Shown here piece by piece: positions 5,121-5,825 of a stretch of DNA of 5,825 nucleotides. Where the stretch lies: positions 1 to 5,825 of the forward strand of contig NZ_CALIBB010000166.1 in assembly GCF_938045595.1 (NCBI RefSeq), in the 5' to 3' direction. How positions within the stretch are numbered: the first letter of the stretch is position 1; each line of letters opens with the position of its first letter. Below the pieces are notes generated by a model. It was not told the origin of the DNA. It saw only the letters and a list, made by a program, of their open reading frames with translations, and did no database searches. Source of the DNA: an uncultured Campylobacter sp. Its GTDB lineage: Bacteria > Campylobacterota > Campylobacteria > Campylobacterales > Campylobacteraceae. The translations under genes and the position numbers were made by a program.

Positions 5121-5825
5121 CTACTTCTTTAAAATTTCGTTTTTCATGAATTCGTAGAGCTGGCAGGATTTTTTATTGCCCGCGTCGCAGCCCTTTTTGA
5201 CGCATCCAAGCCCCTTGGAAAATCCGCGCAAATCCCCCTTGCTCACATATAAATAGCCTAAATTATTGCAGGCGTCGCCGTAGCCCAGCTCACAGGATTT
5301 GGTGTAAAGCTTCTCCGCCTTGTCGCGATCCTGCGGCGCGCCGAGGCCCTTATTATACGCAACGCCGGCATTATAGCAGCTATCAACTAATCCGCCGTCG
5401 CAACCTCGCTCGAAAAAGCTCACTGCCTTTGCTGGATCCGCCGCGAGCCCAAAACCGCCCGTGAAATAGACTACGGCCGCATTGTGGCAGCTCTTGGCGT
5501 AGCCCAAATCGCAGGCCCTAGCGTAGCGCTGCGCGGCGGCAACGAAGTCCCTACTCAGGCGCCCTCGCTGATATAGGTTGCCTAGCTTGTGGCAGGCTAC
5601 GGCGACGTTTTTATCGCACGCTGCGGCATAAAATACGCCCGCTTGCGCCACATTGCCCTCGCCGTCGTATAGGGCACCCAAATCAAAGCAGCTATCTTTC
5701 TCGCCCGCCTCGCAAGCCTTAGCAAGAGCGAGCTTGGCGCCATCGTAATCTCCACGGGAGAGCTTGTCGCGCCCCAGCTGCGCGCAGCTTACGCCATCGC
5801 CGCGGTAGCACTTAAACGATAAAAC
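5121..5825 (-). CDS. Sel1-repeat, Hcp-like cysteine-paired protein, N-terminus outside window
   Basis: 234 codons are visible; the frame runs off the right edge, and the in-frame TTG at 5681 falls inside a repeat (DLGALYDG), so it is not the start. The protein is a chain of Sel1-like repeats of 32-37 residues with the 'A..LG.LY..G' helix pattern. Each repeat carries a pair of cysteines with seven residues between them: 6/14, 38/46, 70/78, 105/113, 142/150, 178/186 and 213/221 of the visible part. One extra cysteine is at 208. The two-cysteine-per-repeat pattern is that of the Helicobacter cysteine-rich (Hcp) family, in which each pair forms a disulfide linking the two helices and the proteins are exported. 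A signal peptide is therefore expected beyond the edge. Hcp proteins bind unknown partners and some bind penicillin weakly. It ends in a charged helix after the last repeat, so the C-terminus looks natural. Confidence 0.88.
   Translation of the reverse strand, partial: VLSFKCYRGDGVSCAQLGRDKLSRGDYDGAKLALAKACEAGEKDSCFDLGALYDGEGNVAQAGVFYAAACDKNVAVACHKLGNLYQRGRLSRDFVAAAQRYARACDLGYAKSCHNAAVVYFTGGFGLAADPAKAVSFFERGCDGGLVDSCYNAGVAYNKGLGAPQDRDKAEKLYTKSCELGYGDACNNLGYLYVSKGDLRGFSKGLGCVKKGCDAGNKKSCQLYEFMKNEILKK
5163..5810 (-). repeat. Seven tandem Sel1-like repeats, one Cys-x7-Cys pair each
   Basis: The first cysteines of successive pairs are 32, 32, 35, 37, 36 and 35 residues apart. Typical cores are CDLGYAKSC, CDGGLVDSC, CELGYGDAC and CDAGNKKSC. 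The two N-terminal spacings of 32 are shorter than the usual 36 because the turn between helices is reduced (SRGDYDGAK, DGEGNVAQA). Confidence 0.85.

Noticed and set aside
5679..5681. TTG as start of the Sel1 protein
   Set aside because: The upstream frame to the window edge encodes two more cysteine-paired repeats, so the gene is cut by the window.

Overview
The window looks like an accessory stretch of an epsilonproteobacterial chromosome. The best guess is one of the oral, higher-GC Campylobacter species (C. gracilis, C. rectus or C. showae type). The reasons are GC-rich genes set in AT-rich spacers full of AAATTT and AAATTTTA words, AAGGAG-type ribosome sites, extended -10 promoters of the form GCTATAAT without an obvious -35 box, and several TTG starts. 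The species assignment is an inference from style and not from a marker gene.

Left half, + strand (1-3012): the 3' end of a DUF1963/YwqG-like gene; a 326-bp spacer; a SMI1/KNR4 (SUKH-type) gene; a short spacer with a good promoter; a gene resembling DUF4299; a 184-bp spacer with overlapping inverted repeats; and an 89-residue gene of unknown family. Each gene has its own ribosome site and is separated by non-coding DNA, so they look like independently acquired units and not a tight operon. DUF1963-like and SUKH proteins are often found as immunity or accessory proteins around polymorphic toxins, so the row may be an orphan immunity bank. No toxin is visible here.

Right half, - strand (3094-5825): reading right to left, a cysteine-paired Sel1-repeat (Hcp-like) protein whose N-terminus lies outside the window; a 478-bp spacer; a small two-helix membrane protein with a beta-rich head; and a DUF3137 membrane protein. 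The last two are neighbours in the same direction, both start at TTG behind clear ribosome sites, and may form one envelope-associated unit. The two halves converge at about 3013-3093.

The most notable non-coding signal is the dense packing of RAATTY words (AAATTT, AAATTC, GAATTT, GAATTC) in nearly every spacer, up to 12 in 174 bp. In C. jejuni this sequence is the methylation mark recognised during natural DNA uptake. A second signal is a pair of mutually exclusive long stems immediately before the ribosome site of the 89-residue gene. No tRNA, rRNA, CRISPR array, insertion sequence or integrase was seen.
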